A stretch of DNA of 13,371 bases from positions 1 to 13,371 of the forward strand of contig JALVEX010000135.1 in assembly GCA_027030435.1 (NCBI GenBank), given 5' to 3'. Positions 12,987-13,371 of this stretch are shown piece by piece. A program made the position numbers and the translations under genes. This stretch comes from Paracoccaceae bacterium. GTDB taxonomy: Bacteria > Pseudomonadota > Alphaproteobacteria > Rhodobacterales > Rhodobacteraceae. Position 1 is the first letter of the stretch. Each line of letters opens with the position of its first letter. The notes under the pieces were generated by a model. That model did no database searches. It was given only the letters and a program-made list of their open reading frames with translations, and was not told where the DNA came from.

Positions 12987-13371
12987 GTGACGCGCGAAAC
13001 GACATTTCCGAAGAGATGCTGCACGGATATGTGGACGGTCAGCTTTGCGAAGCAGACAGGCGGCGCGTGGAAGCCTGGCTTGCCGCGCATCCTGATAAGG
13101 CGCGCGAAGTGGCCGATTGGCAGGCCCAGAACGAGGCCCTGCGCCGCCTCTTCCCAGCACCCCGCAAGGCCCCGCCCCTGCCCCGCGAGGCCGGGACGGC
13201 AGCGCATGTGCCCTGGCGCGCCCTCGCCGCCGGGCTTGCCCTCGTCGGGCTCGGGCTAGCGGGCGGGTGGTTCGGCCATTCCCTGCTGTCCGCGCGGGGG
13301 GCGGACGGGCAATATACCGCCCGGCTGATCGATGATGCGATCAATGCCCATGTCGTCTATGCTTCCGATCC
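12983..13371 (+). CDS. Membrane anti-sigma factor (partial, runs off the right edge)
   Basis: Probable transmembrane anti-sigma factor for the ECF sigma just upstream. The first 129 residues are present with no stop. The cytoplasmic N-terminus has the pattern ISEEMLHGYVDGQL then RRRVEAWLAAHPDKAREVAD and WQAQNEALRRLF, typical of COG5662-like anti-sigma factors. A single membrane helix spans about 77-100 (WRALAAGLALVGLGLAGGWF). The start of a periplasmic part, DDAINAHVVYASD, matches a segment common in this family. The HxxxCxxC zinc site of ZAS anti-sigmas is absent; Cys22 is the only cysteine in the visible part. It starts within the sigma stop codon (ATGA), which secures the start and suggests roughly equal synthesis. 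The signal it senses and its C-terminus lie outside the window. Confidence 0.88.
   Translation, partial: MSDARNDISEEMLHGYVDGQLCEADRRRVEAWLAAHPDKAREVADWQAQNEALRRLFPAPRKAPPLPREAGTAAHVPWRALAAGLALVGLGLAGGWFGHSLLSARGADGQYTARLIDDAINAHVVYASD

Overview
The window reads as a chromosomal segment of a GC-rich alphaproteobacterium, most likely a member of the Rhodobacterales (Rhodobacteraceae-like). The main reasons are the dusB(nifR3)-ntrB-ntrC-ntrY gene order and an NtrC of the Rhodobacter type, which lacks the sigma-54 contact loop. No rRNA, tRNA, CRISPR, insertion sequence or phage gene was seen. Coding density is high, and no gene-free stretch reaches 300 bases; the longest is 11819-12015 (197 bp). 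Eleven genes are complete and two are cut by the window edges.

Positions 1-7835 (all minus strand) run, in transcription order: a MetR-type LysR regulator (7835-6930), a SuhB-like inositol monophosphatase (6813-6025), the tRNA-dihydrouridine synthase dusB/nifR3, the nitrogen sensor kinase ntrB, the response regulator ntrC, and the membrane sensor kinase ntrY, which runs off the left edge a few residues before its expected end. ntrX would be expected next. dusB, ntrB and ntrC are spaced by 10 and 2 bases and look like one operon. A possible promoter followed by a perfect 12-bp palindrome lies ahead of dusB.

Positions 7836-8862: metF (methylenetetrahydrofolate reductase, plus strand) is divergent from metR. 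The 103-bp gap holds a perfect match to the MetR box TGAA-N5-TTCA, lying inside a good sigma-70-like promoter for metR. This suggests homocysteine-dependent MetR control of metF and repression of metR itself.

Positions 8914-11818: a divergent pair of a PLP-dependent ornithine/lysine decarboxylase-like enzyme (minus) and a small Lrp/AsnC-type regulator (plus). A DUF2235 serine-hydrolase gene follows the decarboxylase on the same strand after 37 bases. The Lrp protein may sense an amino acid and control polyamine synthesis.

Positions 12016-13371 (plus): a putative lipoprotein with two Yx(F/W/Y)xxD motifs, an ECF sigma factor, and a membrane anti-sigma factor without a zinc motif that overlaps the sigma gene by 4 bp and runs off the right edge. 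A candidate ECF-type promoter preceded by two phased T6 tracts lies upstream of the lipoprotein. This cell-envelope signalling module is the least characterised part of the window.
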